From NCBI GenBank assembly GCA_964424105.1, contig CAYRHJ010000004.1:62001-126000 (forward strand): DNA of 64,000 nt. Direction: 5' to 3'. How positions within the stretch are numbered: the stretch's first letter is position 1; every line of letters starts with the position of its first letter. Positions 44,201 to 53,697 of this stretch are shown here, piece after piece. The stretch comes from CAYRHJ01 sp964424105. GTDB lineage: Bacteria > Planctomycetota > Phycisphaerae > UBA1845. Position numbers and translations under genes: made by a program. The notes beneath the pieces are model-generated. The model did no database searches. It was not told where the DNA came from and saw nothing but the letters and a program-made list of their open reading frames with translations.

Positions 44201-46917
44201 GCCCACGCTCCGTCGTTGGAGAACAGAGCGATGGCATCCAACCCCAACTCGCCATCATCGACCATGATCGTGCCGAATGGGTCAGCCACACGCCAGTACG
44301 TAACCAGCGGGGAAACGAGGAGTCGCGAATCAAACGTTCCGCCGTTGGCATTGAGCTGCGTGACGGTCATCAAGGACCGCTGAACAACGGACAGATTAAG
44401 TTCGTAATCACCCGTCGTCGTTACGGCTTCATCCGCCGCCACGTTACCGTCCTGGGCAATACCGCAGGATTTGGACGAGGCGCCCACTTGAGGAACGCCC
44501 GGTGCCGGAACCGCGAACTGAGCGGCAGATCCCACGCACGCGAGATACGTCCCCGGCGCGAGAACCACTTGAACTCGCGCGTCGGTCGTCGGGCTGGTGA
44601 TCGGATCCTCGTTGGGAATACCGGGATCATCCGCACCCAACAGGGACAGGCCGTCTTCGTCATAGACCCACACCGACGGCTTGGCCAGATTCGGTCCGCA
44701 CGCGCAACCGCCCGTGCATGCACCCGCCGTACCGTTGGCACGAGTCGAGACACAAATCAGATCAGTTTGCGTCACGTCGAACGCGTAACAGTCCAGATCG
44801 TTCTGGCCTGGATTGATTTGGGCCGGGATTTGGCGGTCGCAGTTCGTGCTGCTCAACGAGCCGCGAACTCGCACGGGAGTCGCCGGACGCACCGAACCGA
44901 CAGGATCAGCCGTCAGGGCTGCGTCGTTATCATCCTCGCCGCCGCCTTCAACGTTGTTGCAAGGCGTTCCCAGTTCGTCGCAGCCACCGGTCGACGGAAT
45001 ACCCGACAGGTAGTAGTCACACCACCAGCATTCGGGCCAGGCGTTCTGACCCACGCGCTCCACGATCAGCGGGCTGCACGACCGCAATTGCAGCCGAGTC
45101 AGACGCGAAGAAATGGTGGTCGTCCGAGGGTAGTTGGCCGCGTTGGCGAAGTTCCCGTCGAACGTCGCCGGACAGCAATCCCGATCGTTCCCGGAGGCCA
45201 ACAGACAATTGAACACGTCCGCATCGGTGCCCGGTGAAACCACGGCGCCGCTGTTGTCATAGTCAAAAAACAGGCAGTCGCCGCCTTGGCCGATGCAAGC
45301 TGTGAATGAGGCGGCATCATTACCATCCACCACGCCGTCCGGATCGAAAACGATACCGCCGGTCGTGGAGAAATCACCGCTGCACTCGTCGAAACGAATG
45401 GCATCCAAACGCTCGACCAGCGTGTCGGCATCGTCATTGGCGAATGGGACGGCCCTTCCGGACATAGGAACCCTCTGAGTCGGAATGGCTTTGTGCGGCG
45501 GGTAGCCGGGTCGATAGTCAAAAATCCCAGTCGGGAAGCTGCTTTCGATCCACGTCCCCGTTCCATTGGCGGTATTGGGGCAGGTCTTGACGGTCGTCAA
45601 ATTGTCAACCGCTCCCAGAATCGCCGGCAGAGATTCGTCGTCATTCAAACCGACCTGTGCGTTCATGCCGCAGATCGTCTGGTTGCAACGGTTCGGGCCG
45701 CCGATCAGGTCTCCCGGGGGGACCGAATTGCCCACGCAAAGAGTTGCCCGCGGACCGTCATCGGTGGTGACAATGAGCCTCGGGCCGGCTGACACCATCG
45801 TGATAACGACCGGACCGCCGCAGTTGGCCAGGTTAAAGTTAGCAGCCAAGCCGGCAGTCACGTCGGCGAGCGTGTCACCGCCAATAACGGCGTAAGATGC
45901 CTTGCAGGCACCCGTCAGAATCGGATCAGCCCCACAGGCACCCGGCGTGCAATCTGAATCCGGTTGCTGAGAAACGAGAACCTCAATGGTGCACCCGCCC
46001 TGGGGGGTACCCGAAAGAGTGGCCACCGTGGTTCCACCATTGGCACGCGAGCCGAACAACTGGAACTGCGTGTCGCGGTCCTGCCACCCAGGCTCGACTT
46101 CGGCTGGGTTCCAGAAGTCGGGGATGTGCCCCGGCTCGATGAAGTTCGGCAAGAACGACATAACCGATGGGAACTGCCCCAATTGGCTGCGGGCCATGAA
46201 TGTAAACGTCTGAGGCGGGAAAGGCTCGACCGGCGTGATGTTCACCCACTGAAGCCCGCCCGGAGCGACCCACTGCTCACCGGCATTAAAAGAAACCTCA
46301 AAGCGGCGGGCCGTGATGCTTTCTTCCACCAGCCGAAAACCGGGATCGGTCGCGGCGACTTGGAAGGTTTCAACACCAACCCCCAGTGTGGTTGCGTTGA
46401 TCGGACCACCCAGACCGGGGTTCACCGCACCGGGGAGCTGCACAGCCGGATCGTGATCCCAAAAAGCGACCACCACGCCGTCCAGCGGCTCAGGTGCACC
46501 GTTCCCGAAAATGAACCGGGATTTGAAAGAACGCACGACGGTGCCCGCCGGCAAATTGATCTCATCAGCCAACAGGCTCAGTGGGTTATTGGCCACCGGG
46601 GGGCCGAAGCCCATGTCCAATGTGGATGATTGGTTCGCGAAGAAGAACCCACCCGTGCTTGCTTCAAACAAATTGTCGTGAACGAGTTCATCAGTGGGCG
46701 GGATGGCTGAAGGCCCTGCTCCAGCATCGAGTTTCAACATGGGAACTTCAAGAAACGGCTTCGGTTCCAAGCCCAAATGCTGATTCTCAGCCCTCTGTTG
46801 GCTCCTTACATCCGGGGCCAACTCCTGTCCCGGGACATTGCCAGCCCACACAGGGACACTAAACAGCGAAACGGCAAGCATGCTCGCCGTCGCTAGAGTC
46901 CGTCTACCTTGCCTCAT
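41293..46917 (-). CDS. Giant secreted protein with dockerin and cohesin-like domains
   Basis: The product has 1874 residues from the ATG at 46917, which follows a perfect AAGGAGGT; a longer frame to 47046 is not supported. A signal peptide (TASMLAVSLFSVPVWA) is followed by several beta-rich domains, one with a pre-peptidase C-terminal-like pattern (NPGQNDLDCYAFDV ... VVLAPGTYLACVG). A Cys-rich stretch (ECERCNVCFVGVCDDG) leads into the dockerin at about 1621-1682 (DVNHDTTVSLFDLF and GNGTVNLGDLFAVLNAF). The last 150 residues (SLQLIPSRRTAHAGDVIEVA ... AYLGTFTFQAS) resemble a cohesin. A protein carrying both halves of the cohesin-dockerin pair could polymerise or act as a scaffold on the surface. 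Confidence 0.85.
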   Translation of the reverse strand: MRQGRRTLATASMLAVSLFSVPVWAGNVPGQELAPDVRSQQRAENQHLGLEPKPFLEVPMLKLDAGAGPSAIPPTDELVHDNLFEASTGGFFFANQSSTLDMGFGPPVANNPLSLLADEINLPAGTVVRSFKSRFIFGNGAPEPLDGVVVAFWDHDPAVQLPGAVNPGLGGPINATTLGVGVETFQVAATDPGFRLVEESITARRFEVSFNAGEQWVAPGGLQWVNITPVEPFPPQTFTFMARSQLGQFPSVMSFLPNFIEPGHIPDFWNPAEVEPGWQDRDTQFQLFGSRANGGTTVATLSGTPQGGCTIEVLVSQQPDSDCTPGACGADPILTGACKASYAVIGGDTLADVTAGLAANFNLANCGGPVVITMVSAGPRLIVTTDDGPRATLCVGNSVPPGDLIGGPNRCNQTICGMNAQVGLNDDESLPAILGAVDNLTTVKTCPNTANGTGTWIESSFPTGIFDYRPGYPPHKAIPTQRVPMSGRAVPFANDDADTLVERLDAIRFDECSGDFSTTGGIVFDPDGVVDGNDAASFTACIGQGGDCLFFDYDNSGAVVSPGTDADVFNCLLASGNDRDCCPATFDGNFANAANYPRTTTISSRLTRLQLRSCSPLIVERVGQNAWPECWWCDYYLSGIPSTGGCDELGTPCNNVEGGGEDDNDAALTADPVGSVRPATPVRVRGSLSSTNCDRQIPAQINPGQNDLDCYAFDVTQTDLICVSTRANGTAGACTGGCACGPNLAKPSVWVYDEDGLSLLGADDPGIPNEDPITSPTTDARVQVVLAPGTYLACVGSAAQFAVPAPGVPQVGASSKSCGIAQDGNVAADEAVTTTGDYELNLSVVQRSLMTVTQLNANGGTFDSRLLVSPLVTYWRVADPFGTIMVDDGELGLDAIALFSNDGAWANNVNLPGIFPGDEGCLDNDPDTSCFIPGVAADASNVQTEQQIQHVNVDIIGNPPGNPNDATVVHLVEVPHQRKCELIESGCVYIQAPNDENQDAIGAATSATLHFPAADDFTLASNTTIRSVTFWLANAGDAEEGTAVDLAFYLDGTVTGGCSGPGALAPGGGYPDTNPEVFRPTDLTDADRVTFNLEPPFEAVGGQKYWLEFSWDSVNGEGPQVFLMLSDAGDDVAYRDRGPLDTPNQPTATNCPDFSNIGNGYDCVPYVDDVATTNCDEAAEGNGDGDGDIVDINLAFCLGSATVSKFTKDLPWDVACGNWRTQTGGIVWNQPSDGLAGGTTDVSDLNGFSLVPGGEQCADDFTFFVSTTVTDIHWRGNYNTNAPEDTLNPGDKFEIQVWDDLNGKPGAIVKLYGVGNTLTEFDTMRMVGELTGNPGRIVYEYWYDISGDPLTPALIEPNKRYWLSIVNDLRGTPFNWFWTNSNGGDRNNVRHNRDIADAWGGASVNDHSFDLTAGGTDKIIAVKSIPCPPSMPIATGLGYYFDTQHAYINGIQTKVPGGEADQNRWRTVRAPWKHYFDIATSGPIPVAGTASVLAAFNDTGLEPPSNDDMAALIKDVAGKSIIGVFDAMAGFDVTADVYGVNVGGQIDRLCNGQIIDVGVPSDVLNERLLVKGLCFDNGVATAIVHPEAAPQCFDNFECERCNVCFVGVCDDGICDRIPNKYGDVNHDTTVSLFDLFCVLDGFADIFVNCSFEDIDINPCAGNGTVNLGDLFAVLNAFSDIDPCCACNPVPPAPGAPCPGGPACSAPAADRSGTSDLGITSNTAGDAPSLQLIPSRRTAHAGDVIEVAVYVDNVTDLRGYEIAVQTTGGRRGQLELLDAQIADRSDFVLNGVENVKATDPRGRVAGAAYSGGVSAKRAYLGTFTFQASTDAVGAFRVTLKRGNEVLTLANSNDESMPVGRISPAVILITTPTQGL

Positions 46918-47758
46918 TGTTACCTCCTTAGAAACCTCCCTAGGCCTCAGACATTGCGTTCCCCGACCCGCAAAAAGCCGGTTCATCGACCGCGAGATGG
47001 GACCACGCACTCTATTCATCAAAACGTCATCCTGGAGAATCGACAAACCGGTGCGAGCGGAAACACCCGTTTCCCCATCCTCCTCCTGTTCGAGAGAATC
47101 CTTGTTCTCTGCAACTCTTCACTGCTTGGGATTCCTCAATCCCCCTCCAAAATTAAATCCCTGCGTTCATGAAATGCGAAAAGAAGAAAGCACATGCCAA
47201 GCCTCTTGAACGCCACTTGGCTGTTGCCAACCCTGAAACCGAATGTGCTTGTGGGACTTTCGCTTCCATTCCTCCTTCCTGTAAACGACGATTGACATGG
47301 TTTATCCGAAGCCGCAAATCGAAAAAACAAATATGACCGACGCGCACAACAATCGATCACCATGCGGGCCGCGCCAAAGTACGCAAATATCATCTACCTT
47401 GAACGCCGGCCAACATTGCGGACAACTCCCATGCCGAACCGCAACAGCCGGATTGAGGCTCCGCCCGAAAGGGCATCCTCTCAATACGTCCTATTAGTTC
47501 CACTATTTACCCGTACTGACAGGAAATTGCAAGTCAAAATATCAGTTTGGCGACGCGGATCGAAAGATGTGAATTTTTGAAGAATTGGTTACATTTTCCA
47601 CACCTTCCGCAATGTTACACTTGGCGACGGACCCTCTTCCATATCAACAAGCGAAGATTCAAATGCAATTACATCGACATTGCTAATATACAAGCAGAAA
47701 AGCAATAAATTGGCCCGCTACAACCCGATTTCTGTGGTAATATACTTGTTGAGGACAA
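46918..47758. other. 840 bp intergenic region, AT-richer
   Basis: This lies between the divergent giant dockerin gene and the DUF1501 gene. No coding frame, RNA gene or repeat is recognised. It should contain the promoters of both genes; TAATAT at about 47740 is a possible -10 element for the DUF1501 gene, but no matching -35 at normal spacing was found. Confidence 0.5.
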
Positions 47759-49042
47759 ATGGCTCATCATGGTTGCAATGATTATTGTCTGACCCGCCGC
47801 CAATTTCTACGGGCGGCTTCCGGCGGAGGCGCTGCCGGGTTTCTCGGACTCATCGATCCGGCCATCGTGTGGGGTCAGTCCGGACCCTTGGCCACCGCGG
47901 ACACCGTCATCCTTTTATGGATGGGAGGCGGTCAAAGCCATCTGGATACCTGGGATCCCAAACCGGGCACCGACTCCGGTGGGCCATTTGAAACCATCCA
48001 ATCGGCGGTAGACGGCGTACGAATCGGCGAACATCTGCCGCTCGTTGCCCGCGAATTCAAGAACCTGTCCATCGTTCGTTCCCTCACCTCGCGTGAAGGC
48101 AGCCACGAACGTGCGACCTATTTGATGCACACCGGGCATCGGCCTTTGGGCAGCATTCAACACTCCACACTGGGCTCCATCGTTACCAAGATGAAAGGGC
48201 GAGGTGACCCCCACCTGCCACCCTACGTCACCATCGGCGGTCAAACCTGGCCCGCCGGATACCTCGGTTCCAAACACGCAGCCTTTCACATCGCGGACCC
48301 CATCAACCCGGCTCGCGATCTTGATTATCACGACGGCGTCGACGCCCAGCGTTTTAATCAACGTTTGAAATTGTTGAAAAGATTCGATCGCAAGTTTGAG
48401 CAGCAGCACCGCGGCAAGGCGGTCATCGAAGCCTACGCGGATCACTACCAAGCGGCCTACGAATTGATGCGTAGCCCAGCCGTTTCCGCGTTCGATCTAT
48501 CGCGCGAGCCAGCGCTCATTCGCGAGCGATATGGCGATTCGTTTTTCGGACAGGGATGCCTGCTGGCTCGCAGGCTCGCACAGGTCAAAACCCGTTTCGT
48601 CGAGGTCACGCTTCCGGGATGGGACACGCATCAAGACAACTTCGAATCGGTCAAACGACTGAGCGCCGACCTTGATCGTGCCTTCAGCGCACTATTGGCC
48701 GACCTGCGACAACGCGACCTGTTGGATCGCACGCTGGTCATCCTCTGTAGCGAGTTTGGCCGAACTCCACAAATCAACGCCGACCAGGGTCGGGACCATT
48801 GGCCACGGGTGTGGAGCAGTGTACTCGGCGGCGGGGGCATCGTCGGCGGACGGGTCGTCGGGGCGAGTACCGCCGGCGGCGAGGAGGTGGCCGACCGACC
48901 CTGCCAGATCGGCGAACTCCACGCCACGATCTGCAAATGCCTGGACATCGATCCGACGAAATCGAACGACACGCCGGAAGGTCGCCCCATCCGCGTGGTG
49001 GAAGACGTCAATCACAAACCGATCGCCGAACTGTTTTCGTGA
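47759..49042 (+). CDS. Tat-exported DUF1501 protein
   Basis: The 427-residue product has a twin-arginine signal (TRRQFLRAASGGG) and the DUF1501 pattern: WMGGGQSHLDTWDPKPGTD near the start, NLSIVRSLTSREGSHERATYL, WDTHQDNF, and VILCSEFGRTPQIN with GRDHWP. The fold is alkaline phosphatase/sulfatase-like and the family is greatly expanded in planctomycetes, but the biochemical function is unknown. It normally accompanies a DUF1549/DUF1553 cytochrome-type protein; here it stands alone. A GAGGA lies close to the ATG. A GGAAACGG/CCGTTTCC hairpin at 49094-49117 may terminate its transcript. Confidence 0.9.
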   Translation: MAHHGCNDYCLTRRQFLRAASGGGAAGFLGLIDPAIVWGQSGPLATADTVILLWMGGGQSHLDTWDPKPGTDSGGPFETIQSAVDGVRIGEHLPLVAREFKNLSIVRSLTSREGSHERATYLMHTGHRPLGSIQHSTLGSIVTKMKGRGDPHLPPYVTIGGQTWPAGYLGSKHAAFHIADPINPARDLDYHDGVDAQRFNQRLKLLKRFDRKFEQQHRGKAVIEAYADHYQAAYELMRSPAVSAFDLSREPALIRERYGDSFFGQGCLLARRLAQVKTRFVEVTLPGWDTHQDNFESVKRLSADLDRAFSALLADLRQRDLLDRTLVILCSEFGRTPQINADQGRDHWPRVWSSVLGGGGIVGGRVVGASTAGGEEVADRPCQIGELHATICKCLDIDPTKSNDTPEGRPIRVVEDVNHKPIAELFS

Positions 49043-49093
49043 ACGCATTCGTCGGCCATCGCATCAAACGTTTCGATCGGCTGAATTGGAAAG

Positions 49094-49117
49094 CGGAAAC
49101 GGACACCGCCGTTTCCG
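49094..49117 (+). terminator. Possible terminator hairpin after the DUF1501 gene
   Basis: CGGAAACGG and CCGTTTCCG form a perfect 9 bp stem with a 6-base loop, 50 bp after the stop codon. Only a weak T-tract follows, so activity is uncertain. Confidence 0.4.
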
Positions 49118-49242
49118 GCCTTTCGGTCGGTTTGGCAGCCGCGCCCTCACACGCATGAACGAGCAACGGGTCATGACGGCTTCGTTCGGCTCGGCAGTCT
49201 TAAACTCCCGATCATGCGCCGGCACCGGGTCATGACGCACCC

Positions 49243-52200
49243 CTAGCGAGCGGGCGTCATCACCGCCGGGCCGCCGAGTTCCCTGGGCGGCGGCAAGGTC
49301 GGGGCTGGGCGATTCTTAAAACGCTCATAGCTGTGTGTGTGCATGCTGGATAGCGAAACCGGACGCCCGGCGATGAACATGTGGCTAACCTTCGCCACCG
49401 TTTGGGTCGGCGGGTGCGTCGTGACAATCACGTCGGCGATCTTCCCCGCGTCCAATGACCCCAGCCTATCGTCCACTTCCAGCACGTGGGCCGCCCCGAG
49501 CGTCATACCGTAGACCGCGCGATCGGGATCCAACCCATAGGCAACCGCCATCCCTGCCTCTGTCCCCAAATCGTACGCGTTGGCGGCGCTTCCCGACGCG
49601 AAGCACCAGCGGACGCCGGCCCGATCCAACACGCCGGCACAGCGATAAATCGAATCCCAGGCTTCGAATTCATCTCGCGGATAGCTCAACACGCTATTCA
49701 GAATGACCGGCACCTCGTTTTCCTTCAGTTGATCCACCAGCTTCCATGATTCCAATCCGCCGGTAACCAAGGGCTTCAGTTCATGTTTCTTCGCAAATTC
49801 CAGCGCATCCAGAATGGCTTTGTAGCTCGACGCTGACAGGAACACGCGCTTCTCACCACGGACGTAGGGCAACATCGCTTCCAGGCGAAGGTCTCGATCC
49901 GGCGGCTCAGCCGAGCCGGATTCCGCCGCACCCATTGCGGCTGCATAGCGTTTGGCCTGCCCCACGAAATCTTCCAATCGCTTCATTTGTTCCTTATGTT
50001 GCTTTTCGCGATTCTTTTTTTCTTCACCCGTCAGGTTCGGCGGCAGCGAAGGCACGGACAGATGCAGACCCACCCGATCGGACACCGACATTTCCGGCGC
50101 GGTCCAACCGTCCAGATGAATCAACGCGCTTTGGCCGGAAATCATACCGCCGGACGGAACCGCCAACTGCGACGTCAATCCGCCGCTGCGGGCGATGGCG
50201 ATCAGTTCACTGTGCGGATGCACCGCCGACAGCGTTCGGAGTTCGGGTGCAAACGTGGCGATATCGGATGCATCGATCGTCGCCCGAACCTGGTCGATCT
50301 CCCGGATGCCCAGGTTTCCACCCGCGTCGATAAGACCGGGATACACATGCTGACCGTTCACATTCACGATCGTCGCGCCCGCCGGCACGTCGACGTTTTT
50401 CCCCACAGCCACAATGCGATCATCCCTGATCAACACCGTTCCGCCCTCGATCGACGCCCCGCTGACCGGATGGACCGTGCCCCCCACGATGGCGTAGTGC
50501 CCACGGGGTGCATCCGCCGTCGGGTCACCCGCATCCAGGTTCCAATCCAGCGGACCAGCGCCAGTCGCGGGTGTCGCATCGACATCCTCGAAATACACCA
50601 CGCCTTCAATCAGCGTCATCACGTTTCTGCTGTGACTGTTCAGCGGGTGGCCGTTGAAGATGGCCAGGTCGCCGTCCATCCCCACCTCAATGCTGCCCAC
50701 GCGGCCGTCAATGCCCAGTTGGATCGCGGCGTTCAACGTGACCAGGCGTAGGGCTTCATTTTCTGAAAGGGCTCCCCAGCGGATGCACTTGGCCGCCTCC
50801 TGATTCATCCAACGGATGGTGTTGGGCGAATCGGAATTGACCGTGGTCACGATGCCGCCCCGGGTCATCATGGCCGCATTGTGCGGAATCGCACCGTAGG
50901 CTTCGACTTTATAGGCCCAGAAATTGGAAAACGTCGACGCACCCGCCCCGTGTCGGGCGATTTCCGGAACGATGCGATAACCTTCCAGCACGTGTTGCAG
51001 CACGGCGATTCGAACGCCATAGTCCTCGACCACGTCCAGCAGTCGCAGGATTTCGTCACTCCGATAACAATGGGAGTGGATCCACAGATCGCCGCTCAAT
51101 ATCTCCGACATCGCTTCCAGACGCAGATCGCGTCGTACCGGCGGAACCTCCTGCCCCGATGTTACCTGCGCTCGATACCGCTCCCACTCGCTCGCGTATT
51201 GCCTGCCCTTTTCGAAAGCGTCTCGGATCACGGCTTCAACGCCCATCCGGCTGCCCGGAAACCGCTCGTCCCGATTACGAAACGAATTGGACCGCTTGAC
51301 GTTTTCTCCCAATGCAAACTTGATGGTTCGCGGCGCATCATGCAGGATCATATCTTCCACCGGACGCAGGTACTTCAGCTTGAATGTCACGTTCTGACCG
51401 CCGATGGGGTTGGCCGACCCATGCATGGCATGCGTCGTGGTCACCCCGCCGGCCAGCGCTCGATAGATGCCCACCGAATCGTTGTTGACCAAATCCCCCA
51501 CGCGAACTTCCGCCGTCACCGATAGCGTGCCTTCATTAATACCGGAGATGGCCATGTGCGAATGGGCGTCAATCATCCCGGGAATGACATATCGACCGCT
51601 CGCGTCGATGACCGGCGTGCCGGGCGGCGACGCAACGTCGCTGCCGATGGCGGTGATCTTGCCGTTTTGAATCAGGATGGATGCTCGATCCAACGTCGCG
51701 CCCGAAACGGTGATAACCGTTCCGTTGGCCACCAGCACGTCGCCCGTCGTTTGCGTGGACGGCACGCGGTCAGCCTCAATCTCACAGTCCCAGACAGGGC
51801 CAATTTTCTCGTCTTCGGACGTATCCTCGGCTTCTTCGCCTTCGGGCACCGCGTCCGACGGGTCAGTCTCATCTTCGACCGCGTCCGTCTGGCCAACATC
51901 ACTCTCCTGCGGGGATTCGTCCGTTTCATCGTCCTCCGCCGGCGCTCGACGCCCGCGCTGACCGCGTTGCCCCGCACCCCCATTGTCCTTGTCCTTGGCC
52001 TCCGCATCGATTTCGTGCTTTCGCCCATCGATAAAAACGTATTTCACCTTGGACTTATCTTTCTCCAGCGGACCGCTCATGACCGTCACGTTGGCCAACT
52101 GACCGACCGCGATCCGCCCGATCTGCCCGTCCATTTCAAACATCTCCGCCGGAATTCGCGTCAGCGCCGCCAGCGCAACCTCGGCCGGTAGACCCCGCTC

Positions 52201-53472
52201 GATGACCAGACGCAGGTTCTTGATGAAATCAGACGGCTTCTTGAAATCGCGCGTACTCAGCGCAAATGCGACGCCCGCCTCGTGCAGTCGAATGACGTTG
52301 GCCACCTGCTCCTCCCACAAGCGCCGGCGTTCCTTGCGCAATTTCAACGGCTCGTAGATTTGCTTGTCCTTCGATTCTTCGCCCTCGACTTTTTTCTCGC
52401 TCTTTTCCGACTTCGATTCAGCGTCATCATCCGATTCGGCGGCGTCCTCGCTTTCATCATCCGGTTTTGGAGTTTCGCGTTTCTTGGCGCCTTTCTTCTT
52501 CTTGCCGTATTCAGGCTCCTCGTCGAATTCCAGGCTCACCATCAGGGGCACCTTCTGATTCTTGATTCGATCGATGACCTTGTAGGCCTCCTTCGCGCCG
52601 CTGATCGTGATTTCAAGATCGAATTCCGAAGCCAAGTTCAGCGCGCGATTGATTTCATGCTGCGTGTTGGCTGCAAAGATGACCGGCACAGCCCCGGACA
52701 GAACGGGCCTCAACGCGTCAATGGCAGGATCGCTGGCCGGCCGATCGCTGTCGTTGGGATGTCGTGCATAAAAGCGCTGCCGTTCCGCGGACCACGCCGT
52801 ATCCAACAGCACCTGTCGGAATTGTGCGAAAATACCCAGCAGCGAACGCGGGTATTGACCCGGTTCACCAGGTTCGAAAGACGCGTGCTGGGCGACGTCG
52901 GTACGTAACACCTTGCGACGCAGCGGCGCATCTGAAAGATTGACCAGCGCACTGCTTCCACCGAAAATCCCGTTTCGAGGCGCCGCCAACAGCGTCGTCA
53001 AACCGATTGCACGATACTTGTCGAGCGCGTCACTATCCGCTTCGAAATGCTCAAACGCGCGCATCTGCGGTCGGATGCCCAGGCGATTGGCATCGCGGGT
53101 CTTAGCCAGCGCCGCTTCCTTGGGATCGGGATTCTCGTCTTCCCAACGTTGGCGGTCTGCCTCCGCGCGTTCCTTGTCCGCGATGCCCAGATGATCGTGG
53201 GCACTGATGAAACCGGGGTAGGCCACCATGCCGGTCGCATCGATGACCTCCGCGCCGGGCGGAACCGTCACGTCAACACCCCATGCCTGAATGCGCCCAT
53301 CATCCATCAGAATCGTGCCCGATTCGATGGTCGTCCCGTCACCGGATACGATGGTCACGCCGGTGATGGCCGTGGGCGATCGAAACTCGCCGCGACCGGC
53401 GTCCGGAGCAGCCAGCGCAGTCAGAACCGCGATCGTGAATGTCTTCCGCCAAGAAGAATAGCGATGCAACAT
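49243..53472 (-). CDS. Triple amidohydrolase fusion, exported
   Basis: The product has 1409 residues from the ATG at 53472 (GGAGG upstream) with a signal peptide (FTIAVLTALAAPDAG). Three amidohydrolase modules follow, each starting with the family's small beta domain. Module 1 (about 30-510) has SAHDHLG in place of the first metal motif. Module 2 (580-980) has the full set: DAHSHM, HSHCYRS, HVLEGY and NSDSPNT. Module 3 (994-1409) has DAGGNLG, where both His are lost. Module 2 is therefore the likely catalytic unit. Highly charged Glu/Asp/Lys linkers (one within module 1, one before module 2) separate them. Relatives include imidazolonepropionase-type and secreted amidohydrolases; the substrate is unknown. 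Confidence 0.85.
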   Translation of the reverse strand: MLHRYSSWRKTFTIAVLTALAAPDAGRGEFRSPTAITGVTIVSGDGTTIESGTILMDDGRIQAWGVDVTVPPGAEVIDATGMVAYPGFISAHDHLGIADKERAEADRQRWEDENPDPKEAALAKTRDANRLGIRPQMRAFEHFEADSDALDKYRAIGLTTLLAAPRNGIFGGSSALVNLSDAPLRRKVLRTDVAQHASFEPGEPGQYPRSLLGIFAQFRQVLLDTAWSAERQRFYARHPNDSDRPASDPAIDALRPVLSGAVPVIFAANTQHEINRALNLASEFDLEITISGAKEAYKVIDRIKNQKVPLMVSLEFDEEPEYGKKKKGAKKRETPKPDDESEDAAESDDDAESKSEKSEKKVEGEESKDKQIYEPLKLRKERRRLWEEQVANVIRLHEAGVAFALSTRDFKKPSDFIKNLRLVIERGLPAEVALAALTRIPAEMFEMDGQIGRIAVGQLANVTVMSGPLEKDKSKVKYVFIDGRKHEIDAEAKDKDNGGAGQRGQRGRRAPAEDDETDESPQESDVGQTDAVEDETDPSDAVPEGEEAEDTSEDEKIGPVWDCEIEADRVPSTQTTGDVLVANGTVITVSGATLDRASILIQNGKITAIGSDVASPPGTPVIDASGRYVIPGMIDAHSHMAISGINEGTLSVTAEVRVGDLVNNDSVGIYRALAGGVTTTHAMHGSANPIGGQNVTFKLKYLRPVEDMILHDAPRTIKFALGENVKRSNSFRNRDERFPGSRMGVEAVIRDAFEKGRQYASEWERYRAQVTSGQEVPPVRRDLRLEAMSEILSGDLWIHSHCYRSDEILRLLDVVEDYGVRIAVLQHVLEGYRIVPEIARHGAGASTFSNFWAYKVEAYGAIPHNAAMMTRGGIVTTVNSDSPNTIRWMNQEAAKCIRWGALSENEALRLVTLNAAIQLGIDGRVGSIEVGMDGDLAIFNGHPLNSHSRNVMTLIEGVVYFEDVDATPATGAGPLDWNLDAGDPTADAPRGHYAIVGGTVHPVSGASIEGGTVLIRDDRIVAVGKNVDVPAGATIVNVNGQHVYPGLIDAGGNLGIREIDQVRATIDASDIATFAPELRTLSAVHPHSELIAIARSGGLTSQLAVPSGGMISGQSALIHLDGWTAPEMSVSDRVGLHLSVPSLPPNLTGEEKKNREKQHKEQMKRLEDFVGQAKRYAAAMGAAESGSAEPPDRDLRLEAMLPYVRGEKRVFLSASSYKAILDALEFAKKHELKPLVTGGLESWKLVDQLKENEVPVILNSVLSYPRDEFEAWDSIYRCAGVLDRAGVRWCFASGSAANAYDLGTEAGMAVAYGLDPDRAVYGMTLGAAHVLEVDDRLGSLDAGKIADVIVTTHPPTQTVAKVSHMFIAGRPVSLSSMHTHSYERFKNRPAPTLPPPRELGGPAVMTPAR

Positions 53473-53697
53473 GCCTGGTCCTCCGATCGATGTCGTGTTT
53501 TGCAATAATCGAAATTCAGCCCTGCCCTAAATCGCATGCGACGCCAATGCACCTGATCATTGCAGCCTCGCACCAATAAACGGGCAGCGAAATTCTTGAC
53601 TCGCCATTTGATTCTGGGTTGACGGTCCGCCGAGGCCCCTCGCGTGGTCGTCCAATTCGTGGCTACTTTAGGGCTTGATACGTATGATGGCAATGCC

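Noticed and set aside
42040..45237. Very long open frame (over 1000 codons) on the plus strand opposite the giant dockerin gene
   Set aside because: Its translation is Arg/Val-rich without domains, it lacks a ribosome binding site, and its openness follows from the codon bias of the minus-strand gene, which has a signal peptide, dockerin and perfect RBS.
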